NCBI RefSeq assembly: GCF_022965805.1
Contig: NW_027331344.1
Location: 36,001 to 100,000 of the forward strand
Source of the DNA: Primulina eburnea
Lineage: Eukaryota; Streptophyta; Magnoliopsida; Lamiales; Gesneriaceae
Reading direction: 5' to 3'
Length of the DNA: 64,000 nucleotides
Shown here one piece after another: positions 20,068 through 30,263 of this stretch (the first letter of the stretch is position 1; every line of letters begins with the position of its first letter). The position numbers and the translations under genes are program-made. Under the pieces are notes generated by a model. It did no database searches. It saw only the letters and a program-made list of their open reading frames with translations, and was not told the DNA's origin.

Positions 20068-21417
20068 GTGCGCAACAAGGCGAGACTGGTAGCACAAGGA
20101 TACATGCATGAAGAAAGAATTGACTATGATGAAACATATGCACCAATTGAAAGACTGGAAGCTATCAGAATATTCCTTGCATATGCATCATTCAAGAATT
20201 TCAAAGTCTACCAGATGGATGTAAAGAGTGCATTCCTGAATGGTCAGTTGCAAGAAGAAGACTATGTTGAACAACCTTCAGGTTTTATCAATCATCATTT
20301 TCCTGATCATGTCTACCATTTGAACAAAGCCTTATATGGTCTTAAACAAGCTCCAAGAGCATGGTATGAAACTCTTCCAAAGTTTTTAACTGATCATGAT
20401 TTTTCTGTTGGATCAGTTGATAAGACATTGTTCAAATTTTCAAAGAATGATGACATTTTACTCGTTCCAATTTATGTTGATGACATTATATTTGGGTCAA
20501 CTAACCCCATATTATGCGAGAAATTTGCTAAGTTGATGCAAGATAAATTTGAAATGAGCATGATGGGTGAACTTACATTTTTTCTTGGACTACAAGTGAA
20601 GAAACTGGAGACAGGCATTTTTATCAGTCAGACTAAATACACGAAGGAGTTGCTGAAGAAATTTGACATGGAATCGTGTTCAGCTGCAAATACTCCCATG
20701 AGTACATCAGTTAAACTGGACACTAATCAAGGGGGAATATCAGTTGAGGCGACACTTTACAGAGGTTTAATAGGTTCATTATTGTACCTAACTGCTAGTC
20801 GTCCTGATATTGTATTTGTTGTCTTTATGTATGCTAGATTTCAAGCAAACCCTAAGCAATCACATTTTTCAGCTGTCAAACGTATTTTAAAATATCTGAA
20901 AGGAACTCAAAATGTTGGGTTATGGGATTCTAAAGACTCCTCTTTCAATCTAGTTGGATATTCAGATGCAGATTATGCAGGATGTAAGCTTGATCGTAAA
21001 ATTACAACTGGATCATGTCAGTTTCTAGGAGACAGACTGGTCTCTTGGTTCAGCAAGAAGCAGACATCAATTGCTACTTCCACAAATGAAGCAGAATATC
21101 TTGCTGCTGGGAGTTACTATGCTCAATTGCTCTGGATTCAGCAACAACTGAAAGATTATGGAGTTATTGCCAAAGAATCGCCCATATTCTCTGACAATAC
21201 AAGCACGATTGCTATTACTTACAACCCAGTTCTTCACTCAAAGACCAAGCACATAGATGTCAGGCATCACTTTATCAGAGATCATGCCTTGAAGAAGGAC
21301 ATAAGACTGGAATATGTCTCAACTGAACAACAAGCTGCTGACATCTTCACCAAACCATTGCCCGAGACTAAGTTTTCTCACTTTCGCAATATACTTGGAT
21401 TTATTGATTTATCCTAA
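20068..21417 (+). CDS. SIRE copia reverse transcriptase and RNase H
   Basis: An open frame of 449 codons. RT motifs in order: [32 protein letters not shown] (first catalytic D), [13 protein letters not shown] and [11 protein letters not shown] (the YVDD box), then [17 protein letters not shown]. RNase H starts near residue 290: [46 protein letters not shown] and [11 protein letters not shown]. All key acidic residues seem present. The true RT start lies upstream at about 19890 behind a TAG. It copies element RNA into DNA. Confidence 0.92.
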   Translation: MRNKARLVAQGYMHEERIDYDETYAPIERLEAIRIFLAYASFKNFKVYQMDVKSAFLNGQLQEEDYVEQPSGFINHHFPDHVYHLNKALYGLKQAPRAWYETLPKFLTDHDFSVGSVDKTLFKFSKNDDILLVPIYVDDIIFGSTNPILCEKFAKLMQDKFEMSMMGELTFFLGLQVKKLETGIFISQTKYTKELLKKFDMESCSAANTPMSTSVKLDTNQGGISVEATLYRGLIGSLLYLTASRPDIVFVVFMYARFQANPKQSHFSAVKRILKYLKGTQNVGLWDSKDSSFNLVGYSDADYAGCKLDRKITTGSCQFLGDRLVSWFSKKQTSIATSTNEAEYLAAGSYYAQLLWIQQQLKDYGVIAKESPIFSDNTSTIAITYNPVLHSKTKHIDVRHHFIRDHALKKDIRLEYVSTEQQAADIFTKPLPETKFSHFRNILGFIDLS

Positions 21418-21604
21418 TCAGTTTTACTGCTAATATATCAGTTGTTAATTAATTTGTGTCATCTATCAGTTCTTAATTTTTAATTGATGTCAGCTTGTCA
21501 GTTTGTTATTTTTCAGCTATTATGTTCAGTTCGTGATTTACTTATCAACTGATGAGATTAATTCTTGCATGAAGATAAAAGACAAAGATAAACTAGATAA
21601 ACAT

Positions 21605-21610
21605 TTTATT
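21605..21610 (-). terminator. poly(A) signal for the antisense ORF
   Basis: AATAAA on the minus strand, about 40 bases past the stop codon of the antisense ORF. Plant signals are loose, so alone it is weak; together with the TATA box it supports a separate transcription unit. Confidence 0.4.
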
Positions 21611-21648
21611 CATTTAAAGTAATAAGCACGGAGTACAGTGAAATATTC

Positions 21649-22029
21649 TTACTCAACAGCAGACCTCCACTCGGCCAACCAACCGGTTAAAACTCCAGTG
21701 GAAGTCTTAAGGAAGATATCTGATTCAGTAATTTGTTCTAGGATCTTCATTTCCTTCTGGGACATTAGTAAGTAGACACCTTCATCTGCGAAGATGTCCA
21801 ACTCATCAGCAACGTGCAAGCGCTGCCGATATTTCTTCAGTTTTGCCACCAGTTTGTGGGTGGTAGCCGCTCCACACTCCTGGAGGAACTGGAGTTCTTG
21901 AAGCTCTTCCCAGTATCGGAGAATTTTGTGGAAGACTTCATCTTCCATAGCAGTCTTTCTTTTCTCCAAAGCTGAGTCCTTAAATGCTTCGGCCATATCA
22001 GGAGTCTTCGAGCTACTTGCACCTGCCAT
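21649..22029 (-). CDS. antisense ORF inside the SIRE element (126 codons)
   Basis: An intact minus-strand frame lies in the region between RNase H (plus strand, ends 21417) and the 3-prime extra ORF (plus strand, starts 22640). The product starts MAGASSSKTPDMAEAFKDSA and is charged, Glu/Lys/Leu-rich and probably mainly helical (for example YWEELQELQFLQEC and HKLVAKLKKYRQRLH). It has no Cys/His cluster, signal peptide or membrane segment, and I do not recognise a family. It has its own signals: TATAAATA at 22091-22084, about 55 bases before the ATG, and AATAAA at 21610-21605, about 40 bases after the stop. It is unbroken although most sense frames of the element are broken. Confidence 0.65.
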   Translation of the reverse strand: MAGASSSKTPDMAEAFKDSALEKRKTAMEDEVFHKILRYWEELQELQFLQECGAATTHKLVAKLKKYRQRLHVADELDIFADEGVYLLMSQKEMKILEQITESDIFLKTSTGVLTGWLAEWRSAVE

Positions 22030-22639
22030 TATAGCTTTTGGATAATTATTTGCTAATATGATTGAGACTAACCGAGCTATTCTTATTTATAGCCCGGGTC
22101 AAGGAAGCTAAAGGGACAAAATCATTACGGCAGACGATTAACCTACTAAGCATCAGACTTATTTTAATTAGTCATTTATATCATGCTTAAATTCTCGTAA
22201 TTTATATATGCATTTATTAAGGGGGAATATTGGTTTTAAAAGGTAAAGTGAGAAGACAGCAGTTAGCAAATCCTCAACTGAAAAGACACAGTTTCACAAC
22301 TGATCGTTCAACTGATTATTTTACTAATCTTCTCACATAAGTTAACTAATTAACCACATTATATTCCAAATCAAGTTATGCGACTGTTTTTTTAATTGCT
22401 AAATAGCATCTTTAAAACGTGGCCTCATTTGAAATTGTACACACGCTTGTAGCACAAGTACACACGTTTTTAATTCAAATTTTTCGTGGACTGACACATG
22501 TCCAGAAATTGAACAGTCACCTACATATGTACCTTTCCCGCCCCAATTCAGTTATTCCTTACACGAATATCAATTTTCAGAGCAAATTCATACTTAGAAC
22601 TTATATCTTGCAAACTTTCAGGTTTTCGTATTCTCAGAA
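22030..22639. other. intergenic part of the SIRE element
   Basis: It holds the antisense promoter at its left end, a PPT-like run (AAGGGGGAA, about 22218-22227), a dense cluster of AACTG/CAGTT words around 22250-22360, and two acceptor-like pyrimidine-AG sites (ACTTTCAG and ATTCTCAG, about 22613-22638) directly before the ATG of the extra ORF. Confidence 0.5.
22084..22091 (-). promoter_or_regulatory. TATA box for the antisense ORF
   Basis: TATAAATA within CTATAAATAAG on the minus strand. A start about 30 bases downstream would give a leader of roughly 25 bases before the ATG at 22029. The position is exactly that of a compact plant promoter. Confidence 0.55.
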
Positions 22640-25372
22640 ATGGCAAATCAAATTCCAGCACACATTTTGAATGCTATGGCTATTGATTTTGAATCAGTTC
22701 TATCAGTCAATGAGGCAGATATCAAGAACGTATTTCTAAAATTGGAAGCAGCTGGTTTGAGGACGTTTTTGGGACAATATTCTCAGGAAATCTACCCGAA
22801 GGAACTTTATGATTTCTACTCAAATGGGTATGTCAATTCTGATGGAAACATCATCATTACTATCAATGGTAAGTTTTTGACCATTTTTGAAGAATCTTTT
22901 GGAGAACTGTTCTTATTGCCTTCTGATGGGCTAGCCTTGCTGAAGTAAAGGCATCTGATGTCAAAGAGATAAAAACTCTACTTTCTGCTGATGGACGGAA
23001 AATCAAAGTTTTTGATCCAAAGAAGGAACTGAAGCCAGAAGTTCAGTTGCTGGCTGATATTGGAGCCAATGGGCTATTAGCAAAGGCAGGATCATTTGCT
23101 GCACTAACCTTGGAAAAATTTCAGGCCATTACTGTTATTATGGCTGGTCGAAGACTGAAATGGAATCACCTTTTCTTGAATATCTGGAGGAATATGTTTC
23201 AATCAACCAAGCAGTCCAAAGGATTCGCAGTACAGCTGAGTTATTTGATGAAAGTCAAAGGACTGGTGGCTGATGATTCAGAGAGATCATCAAAACTGAA
23301 AATCTTCAATGCCAAAAATGTTCAGCCACCAAAATCAAAGTTGGAAATGTCTCCTGAACAATTCTTGAAGATCAAGAACGAGATTGGGGCTGAACAAGCT
23401 CCCAAATCAGTCCAAAAGAAGAAAGCTGTTTAGAAAAAGACAATCAAACGCAAGTTGATTGTAACTGAATCTGATTCTGAGAAGATTCTATCTCCAAAGA
23501 TCATAAAAAAACCGCGGACTTTGAATACCAAGCCTACTGCAATAGTTGGCACTATCCCAACTGATATGGTGACTGTATAAGAAACTCAACAGCCCATCAA
23601 GGTTATCCCTTTGTCAGCAATCCCAACTGAACCCTCAACTGAGGATCAGTTACCTCTATCCAAAATTCTACCAGAGAAGAAAGTCACTGAATCTAGTGAC
23701 AAGAAGAAGCTTGTTGGAGTTACGGCTCCACTGATCAAAAGCTCTGGATATAGTCCTATACTTTTTTCCAGACTAAAAGGAGTAGTGGTCAGAGAAGGCA
23801 TCGATTCAACTATTTCACGATTGAGCATTCCACATATCCTGACTGATCCAAAGAGCAAAGGAAAGATGCAAGAAGAGCCCAGACCTACAAATGCTATACA
23901 GACACACATTGATCTCATTTGGCATGAGTGTAATGAATTTTCAGCAGAGAAGCTCAAAATTTTTGATGAATGGGTCAGATTCAGGACTCATGTCTTTTCC
24001 AAAGGCTTCAGAAGAAATCCAAACTAAGGAGGTTTACCGATATTGAAAAATTGGTGATGAATACAGTAAAGGCATCGACCATTACTCAAGTTCTTGAAAG
24101 TAAAAAAGTATTTCTTTGATCTTATGAGAGCACATAGACTACAGAAGTTAGCTGCTAAGCTGTGGAAAAACTTTGATCCGACCAGTTCAATCGCATTCAA
24201 TTATAAAGCAGTGTATGCTGAACTAGAAATGGATCTTATCAGAATACAAACGGAGATCAATCATTGGGAAATGGATCAAGAGTTGATCATCCCAGCAGCC
24301 ACTCAAGATTTCTCAACTGAAGAATCAGTTCCAGAATCTCCTCAGGACGTTGCTACTTCTTCTCAAAAAGCAATTGTTCCTTCAACTTCAGTTGCTCCAA
24401 CATCACCAATTTCTGCACCTCCTATTGATAATCCACAGCTTTACTCTGAAGCTGAATTAACATTAGCAAATCTAGATGATGTCATCTAGTCAGTTACGAC
24501 TGACATTCAGCTTGAAACAGTCAGAACAGCTAAAGATGTTGCATCAACTGAAAAACCAGCATATGTTCAAACTGAAGCCAGTGAAGAACAAACCGAAATG
24601 GCTAATTTTGAAGCATTTAATGAACCAGTTCAGTCGGTGGTTGTGACTGAACAGGAAGTTCTTAGTTCTACAGACGAGGCTCAACTGAACTCAATTTTAA
24701 CTGAAAATATGCAAAATGAAGTACCAATAGTTCAACAAACTGAAGAACCATCTTCTTCTTTGGATTCTCCTACTATCTCTTCTCCTCCCTAGAATCTACA
24801 AGAGCTGATACATGCTGAAACGAAAGTTTCTGACAGGAATTTGGTGGTCTTTGATCAATCTACCAAGAAACAAGAACCAGGGCCATCTGGACCTGTTTCT
24901 CCTCATTCATCCTCAGAAATGGACTTAGTACTTGTAGAGATTCAGGACATTCAGAATAACATGCAAAGATAATGAAAGAAATCAAGGAAATTCAAAACAC
25001 TCAACTTGCTCACTCTCTGAAGCTGAACTCCTCAAGTGAATTCAATTCAGGGAAACTGAAGTCAATTCAAATTGATGTGACCTCTATCTCCTTTACGATC
25101 AGGCTTAGCTGAGAGTCTCTCCCTAACTCAAGACTCAATCAGCAAACGAGTAGAATCTATGGAGACATCTGTTTCAAAGAAAATCGACTTGCTGCGAACC
25201 ATTGTATTGTCTGCTGTCAAAGATATTGCAGCTTATGTTAGGATTTTATCTCAAAACGTTGATGTGCTTGACCAAAAGGGGGAAGCAGCTAGATTGATGA
25301 AGGAATAAGAGAGGATCAGAACTGAAGAACAACTGTTGTCAGTTATTAGTTCTTTGTACGAATCTGTACACT
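22640..25372 (+). pseudogene. SIRE 3-prime extra ORF, broken into pieces
   Basis: The ATG at 22640 (MANQIPAHILNAMAIDFESVL) opens the N-terminal globular part (22640-22948). After a frameshift it continues at 23047-23433, 23611-24027, 24094-24489 and 24598-24792, with stops between, to about 25372. Recognisable family text includes VFLKLEAAGLRTFLG, KAGSFAALTLEKFQ and GFAVQLSYLMKVKGL, which I know as a frequent retrotransposon ORF style in Lamiales genomes. The later part is Ser/Pro/Glu-rich and ends with a helical segment followed by a DQKGE motif. No membrane segment is evident. Function unknown. Confidence 0.65.
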
Positions 25373-25459
25373 AGAAAAATTACGTTATCTACAATGTTTT
25401 AAAGTATTCTCTTTACTTCAGCTGATCAGTTTATTAATTTCCAAGTTTTGTCAATCACC

Positions 25460-25473
25460 AAAAAGGGGAAAAT
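25460..25473 (+). other. polypurine tract of the SIRE element
   Basis: AAAAAGGGGAAAA runs up to the 3-prime LTR, which begins TGTTGGAAAC at 25474. Confidence 0.85.
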
Positions 25474-26545
25474 TGTTGGAAACTAAATTTCAGTGATTTG
25501 ACAAGCTAAACATCGAATTTATTGGACTAACTGATCAAGTAACCAGGCTTCGCCAATCAACTATCAGTTTCCTAACTGAATATTAATGTGCATAAGATTA
25601 AAGGCAACTGATACCAGCTAAACTGAATTTACAAATGACTGATCAGTTTGAGCGAAACTGAATTTTCAAGTCAACTGACAGATCCGTCGTAAACCAATCA
25701 GTCGAAATATTCAGTCGAGAGCACACAAGCTATTGCAACACGTCATCAGTTGAAAAGGACATTCAACCGACAATAGTACAAAGCAGGCTACAACTCGGAG
25801 TGGAACACCGCATTTCAAAATCTATAGTGTACGAATGTCAGAGAATATTGACGTGGCAATCAACCGATATATGGATTCAAATTATATTTATTGTTACCGT
25901 TGGAAGAGAAGCCTATAAATAGGTTAAGAGGGCAGCTGAAAGACAGAATCAAGAACGAACAACTATTCTATTCAAACTTGCTGTTACGCTGCTAAAATCA
26001 CTACTTGTATTCAAAAAAATATCAAAAGATCACTCTTATCAGATATCCGTAGCAATCAAGGCTACATTTACGAGCTTGTTAGCACTTTGAAATCTTTGAT
26101 AGATTCATTCAATTTTGTTAAATTCAGTCACGCACTGTAAGTTTTTGTGAACTAAAAGTTTTTGTTTTGGCAGTGTTAAGTCCAAACTGAAGTGGGTTAG
26201 TACAACTTTTGTATTCGATCAAAGTCTTTTAGTGGATATCCTATCTTCGTGATAGAAGGGGTGACGTAGGAGTTATTATATTCTCCGAACATCAGAACAA
26301 ACCGTGTGCATTTTATTTCAGTTATTATTTTCAGTCAGTTATTCTATCTCTCAGTCAGTTTACTTCCGCAACTGTTTTTCTCAGTTAAACTAATTGTTAT
26401 TGACTGACGAGATACCGAGTGCCAGTTTGTCACTAAACTGAACCCAATCTTCGAAAAATATATATAATCCGTGAGTGTTTATTCAACCCTCCCCCCCCCC
26501 CCCCCACCCTTCTAAACACTTTTCACCTTCTAACCGATCCTTTCA
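25474..26545 (+). repeat. 3-prime LTR of the SIRE element
   Basis: 1072 bases, TGTTGGAAAC to TTTCA, TATA box TATAAATA at 25914-25921. It includes a run of about 16 C near 26491, expanded relative to the left LTR (ACCCACCCCCC). It lacks the Harbinger-like insertion and so shows the empty site for it. Confidence 0.92.
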
Positions 26546-26658
26546 TCATCATTAACCTATAATTAGGTAGATGAAGCCTATGTGATCTTTTAATTTATAG
26601 AAGATAACAAAATTATGAATCCACCATAACAACTTCTTCTTGCTAAGCCAACAATTCC
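26546..26658. repeat. block B segment between SIRE and Cassandra insertions
   Basis: It matches block A at about 7166-7286 (ATTAACCTATAATTAGGTAG, GCTAAGCCAACAATTCC). The last five bases, ATTCC, are the left target duplication of the Cassandra-like element. Confidence 0.8.
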
Positions 26659-27046
26659 TGTAACGACCAGATTCGACGAATGTCCTCACTGTACCAAGAC
26701 GAGTCTTTCCAGCGTACTTATATCCTCACTCTCATGCATCCTGGGAAAGTTCCCAAGAGGTCACCCATCCAAAAATTTCCCCAAGTCAAGCACGCTTAAT
26801 TTTGGAGTTCGAGCTACCGAAAAGAAGATGCACCTTCTTGATATGAGTAGTACATATCAAATCTTTTAAGCCCTCTTCAACTGTACAGTCCATTACATTG
26901 AACAGTCTCGGAATCCCTCTCATTCCGGTGTAGGATCGGTTCATTAATGTTCTCTCCACCTAGAAGCCTGGTAGGAGCCGCTCATTGTCCGTGCAACCTC
27001 ATGCACCGGCGATCACCCCCCGCCTTCTTCAGCCCCGGGCCTTACA
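26659..27046 (-). repeat. Cassandra LTR (3-prime in element sense) with 5S-like core
   Basis: The 5S-like stretch covers about 26740-26830 on the minus strand, with ATTAAGCGTGCTTGAC (box A region, about 26785-26800) and GGATGGGTGACCTCTTGGGAA (box C region, about 26752-26772). Both are internal promoter boxes for RNA polymerase III in 5S genes. Confidence 0.82.
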
Positions 27047-27102
27047 TGCCCACCAGCTTCCGCTTGGTTCGTCCCCAAACCACACCGTACTCGGAGAGGT
27101 CG

Positions 27103-27114
27103 GCTCTGATACCA
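27103..27114 (-). other. internal primer-site sequence TGGTATCAGAGC
   Basis: A perfect tRNA-Met primer site inside the Cassandra interior, next to an LTR-like end (GGGACGTGACA at 27118). It is not the element's own PBS position, which is at 27502-27513. Confidence 0.7.
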
Positions 27115-27117
27115 TTC

Positions 27118-27307
27118 TGTCACGTCCCGATCCCGTGGCTGAGCCCACGCCTGTGTGACTGCACAAGGGGGCCCCTATAGCAACTACTTCATATTCGTCC
27201 TCGCTTTACGAAAATGATTAACCCAAGTTTCTATAGAAGTCCATTGTAAGCCATTATAAACTCATTTTAAATATTTGATTTTTTCGATCTGGGACAAGGG
27301 TATCACA
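27118..27307 (-). repeat. 190-base LTR-like segment inside the Cassandra element
   Basis: On the minus strand it starts TGTGATACCCTTG and ends GGGACGTGACA, followed by a perfect tRNA-Met primer site after 3 bases. This is the layout of a short TRIM LTR plus PBS. No matching target duplication is visible (CATTC and ATCAC), so it may be a recombination product rather than a clean insertion. Confidence 0.45.
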
Positions 27308-27501
27308 ATCACCCCTTCGTCCTCGTCGCGGTCTGACCCTTCAATCCACCAGCACCGAGAATCTAGAGGTGGCTTCTACAGGTTCAAGAGGTGGCTCCCG
27401 TCATGTAGCACTTTGCCCCGCAGGTTCAAGAGGTGGCTCCCATGCACGTAGCACTTTGCCCCTCATAGCACTTATTTCCCGGTGTTCCATACCGGTGACC
27501 T

Positions 27502-27513
27502 GCTCTGATAACA
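27502..27513 (-). other. degenerate PBS of the Cassandra-like element
   Basis: Minus-strand TTGTTATCAGAGC next to the LTR end GGGTCGTTACA; two changes from TGGTATCAGAGC. Confidence 0.65.
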
Positions 27514-27515
27514 AC

Positions 27516-28019
27516 TGTAACGACCCAGATTCGACGACTGTCCTCATGTACCAAGACGAGTCTTTCCAGCGTGCTTATGTCCTCACTCACACGCATCCTA
27601 GGAAAGTTCCCAGGAGGTCACTGTATCGACCCAGATTCGAAGACTGTCCTCACTGTACCAAGACGAGTCTTTCCAGCGTGCTTATGTCCTCACTCACACG
27701 CATCCTGGGAAAGTTCCCAGGAGGTCACCCATCCCAAAATTTCCCCAAGTCAAGCACGCTTAACTATGGAGTTCTTATGTGATAAGCTACCGAAAAGAAG
27801 ATGCACCTTCTTGATAAGAGTAGTAAATATCAAATCTTTTAAGCCCTCTTCAACTGTACAGTCCATTACATTGAACAGTCTCGGAATCCCTCTCATTCCG
27901 GTGTAGGATCGGTTCATTCATGTTCCCTCCACCTAGAAGCCTGCCAAGAGCCGCTCATTGTCCGTGCAACCTCATGGCAATGGCGACACCCCCCGCCCTC
28001 TTCGGCCCCGGACCTCACA
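27516..28019 (-). repeat. Cassandra LTR (5-prime in element sense), with a 106-base duplication
   Basis: The segment 27516-27621 is repeated from 27622 (units begin TGTAACGACCCAGATTCG and TGTATCGACCCAGATTCG), explaining why this LTR is longer than its partner. The 5S-like core is at about 27715-27810, with box C region 27715-27735 and box A region 27752-27765 on the minus strand. Confidence 0.85.
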
Positions 28020-28559
28020 ATTCCATTCTAAATTTCCATCTTATTTGGAGTCTTGAAATCATGTATCTAGAATTTTCAATAAATAGAAATAACATAGTAG
28101 TTAAGTCATTGGAGACTTAGTGAGAGAATAAAATTGGGTTTATATATATTCATAACAAGTTAAACGAAAATTTATCAGTGCATTAATTCGATATTAGATT
28201 ACATATATCAATAGTAACATATCATTATGAAAATATCTTTTCAAGTGACATAAAGTGTATGTTTAAGATTCTGAAGTGAATAGCGTATGCTAAATAGGTG
28301 ACTCCCACCAACAATTGGTAAATAAATTTTTCCCACGTACTCAATTAGGATCGATAGAATCTATCATTTATGAGCCAAAGTTAACTCACATTTCCGGATC
28401 GAAGTCTCATTGTCTAGATGAAACATATACCTGATTTTAAACATGTTGTTCATTGAAATCACTTCTGGACCGAATCAGCGTTGTAGAGTGGATAGCAATT
28501 TGGAACATAGACCGTTGTCTCGACGCAATTCATTCAGTCATTCATTTAATCAATAATAG
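28020..28559. repeat. block B segment between Cassandra and Athila insertions
   Basis: It matches block A at about 7282-7822, including ATGTATCTAGAATTTTCAATAAATAG and GAATAGCGTATGCTAAATAG. It ends with the AATAG target duplication. Non-coding. Confidence 0.85.
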
Positions 28560-30140
28560 TGATAAAGATAAAATATTGTATATTAATTAAATGTTTTATT
28601 ATATAAATATATAGTTTTTGTTTTATTAAATATTTAAATATTATATGTTTTATAATAAATTGTATAAAATATAAGTTGTTGTGTAATTATAAGTTTTTAC
28701 TATTTTTACAGGTTCGATAAAACACGAATAAACTTGGCGTTGCAAATGCGATTAACATGATTCTTGGACCTGTAGAAAGTTAATGTTAATATCTACAATA
28801 TTGATGGAAAGCATGAGATAAAAATCTTCTCACAAGTGGGATCAAATTATGCAACAAATAAAGTTACCAAAAGAGTGGCAGTTTTACCATGCTCTAGTAT
28901 TTTGACCACATCTCTCAAATTACTTGGTCAAATGGTTTGAAAAAATTACCACAACTAGACAACTCAATTATCCACATGTTTTGTTTTATGTGAAGAAGCA
29001 AATTCGGAGAAGAAGATTTTCAAAAGTGATGTGTATTAAAATATTAATTTCTTGGAACACCAATGAAGAATTATGTGTAAAAAATAATATTTTATTTGTG
29101 GTTGTCTCCCCAAATTTGGTTATAAATAGGGGTGCATTGTAATGTATTGAGATATCCCTCATTCTATGAACAAACCTTTGAGTTCATAATATTTCTCTCT
29201 ATATTTTTCTTTTATTTCTTCATTTAAATATAATTAGCATGTTAATTTCATATTCAAAGTTTTACACTTTGAATAATGATTAGCTAACTTCCTAAAGTTG
29301 AGATGATAAGGTGAAACTCTTGGCATGATAATAAGGTTATTAAAAAGTAAGAATCTATGTTTTATATTATTTAATTATTATTTATTGTTTATGTTATATT
29401 TATTTTTTTTAAGCATTTTTATACCCTCCTTATAAGTGGGAGTTTTGATTTATTGTTGTTATATGATACACTGAATTATTGGAACCATTAAATGTTAGTT
29501 TGGTATTACCAACCATTTAAAGTGGATGCCTTGATTTATTATATATAAATATATTATAATATTACATTCTTGGAACCATTTAAATGTTAGTTTGGTTTTA
29601 CCAACCATTTAACTTGGATTCCTTGATTTACTATATATAAATATATCATAATAATATTTTCTTGGTACCATTTAAATGTTAGTTTTGTTTTACCAACCAT
29701 TTAAAATGGGAACCTTGATTTAGTGTTTACAAATATATATATAGCACAATAAATACTTGACCACATTTATAAGTTTTGGTATATATTATATATTTATGAG
29801 ATAATAATTTATAACATAATATAAATATGATTATTTAATATATTGGAACCATTTTATTAAGTGGATTTCAATATTGTTCGTTAATGTTAACTTTATTAAA
29901 ATACCAAGAGTGGATCCTTTAATCTCAACTACTTAAATTAAAATTTGAACAATTGAAATTTACCATTAAATATTCAAACAATTAAAATTAAAAAGAAACA
30001 AAAACAAAAACAAATAAAAAAGACATTGTAGTGGACTTGTAATTACCTTAGCTTCCCTGTGGATACGATATTCGGACACACCGAATTATACTACTTGTGG
30101 ACAACCTGCTCTTGGGAGTGCAACAATCAAAGTCGCAACA
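28560..30140 (+). repeat. 5-prime LTR of the Athila element
   Basis: 1581 bases, TGATAAAGAT to TCGCAACA. Very AT-rich. It includes three imperfect tandem units of about 92 bases (29478-29740). The right LTR has lost part of that array. Confidence 0.92.
29478..29740 (+). repeat. about 92-base tandem repeats in the Athila LTR
   Basis: Units start near 29478, 29570 and 29662. Each has GGNACCATTTAAATGTTAGTTTNGT, CCAACCATTTAA and CCTTGATTTA followed by TATAAATATAT. In the right LTR (44555-44790) the middle unit is shortened, showing unequal exchange or slippage. Confidence 0.85.
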
Positions 30141-30146
30141 AGTTTT

Positions 30147-30160
30147 TGGCGCCGTTGCCG
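30147..30160 (+). other. Athila-type primer binding site
   Basis: TGGCGCCGTTGCCG, 6 bases after the LTR end. From memory this is the usual Athila-group PBS, generally attributed to tRNA-Asp. It differs clearly from the tRNA-Met sites of the other elements here. Confidence 0.8.
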
Positions 30161-30263
30161 AGGAAGTATAATTTAATTTCAAGTCTATTTAATATTGTTT
30201 ATAGTTTATTTTTCTTTATTTGAATTTTTATTGTTTTTGTGTGTTTTTTTTTTCTTTTGCATT

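Larger units (their letters stand above)
13800..26545 (+). mobile_element. SIRE-type Ty1/copia retrotransposon, complete outline
   Basis: Both LTRs start TGTTGGAAAC and end TTTCA (13800-16197 and 25474-26545). Inside are a tRNA-Met PBS, gag, protease, integrase, RT-RNase H, an antisense ORF, a decayed 3-prime extra ORF and a PPT. The size of 12.7 kb, including a 1.36 kb insertion in the left LTR, fits SIRE/Maximus elements. No clean 5-base target duplication is visible (ACATA on the left, TCATC on the right), so the flanks have changed or an end is not original. Coding parts carry many stops, so it is not autonomous now. Confidence 0.92.
26659..28019 (-). mobile_element. Cassandra-like TRIM retrotransposon carrying 5S rRNA sequence
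   Basis: On the minus strand it runs from TGTGAGGTCC (28019) to GTTACA (26659), flanked by ATTCC at 26654-26658 and 28020-28024; block A has the uninterrupted CAACAATTCCATTC. The LTRs are 26659-27046 (388 bases) and 27516-28019 (504 bases). Each carries a stretch closely similar to plant 5S rRNA with its internal promoter, the hallmark of Cassandra elements. There is no protein-coding sequence, as usual for TRIMs. The interior (27047-27515) is odd: it has two primer-site-like sequences and an LTR-like 190-base segment. Confidence 0.85.

Noticed and set aside
26487..26513. C run as a G-quadruplex or regulatory site
   Set aside because: A simple homopolymer expansion near the LTR end; the sister LTR has a shorter run, and assembly uncertainty is likely.
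26740..27830. A functional 5S rRNA gene
   Set aside because: The 5S-like stretches are diverged, embedded in LTRs and lack the flanking array; they are the 5S-derived part of Cassandra LTRs.
27369..27906. ORFs of 137 and 111 codons in the Cassandra-like element
   Set aside because: They run across the LTR duplication and the 5S-like antisense sequence; TRIMs do not code for protein and the two frames are shifted copies of the same repeat.
30195..30263. ATG at 30195 as the gag start of the Athila element
   Set aside because: It adds a run of Phe/Leu/Cys from T-rich leader DNA that looks like a signal peptide but is not expected in Gag; 30264 or 30333 is more natural.
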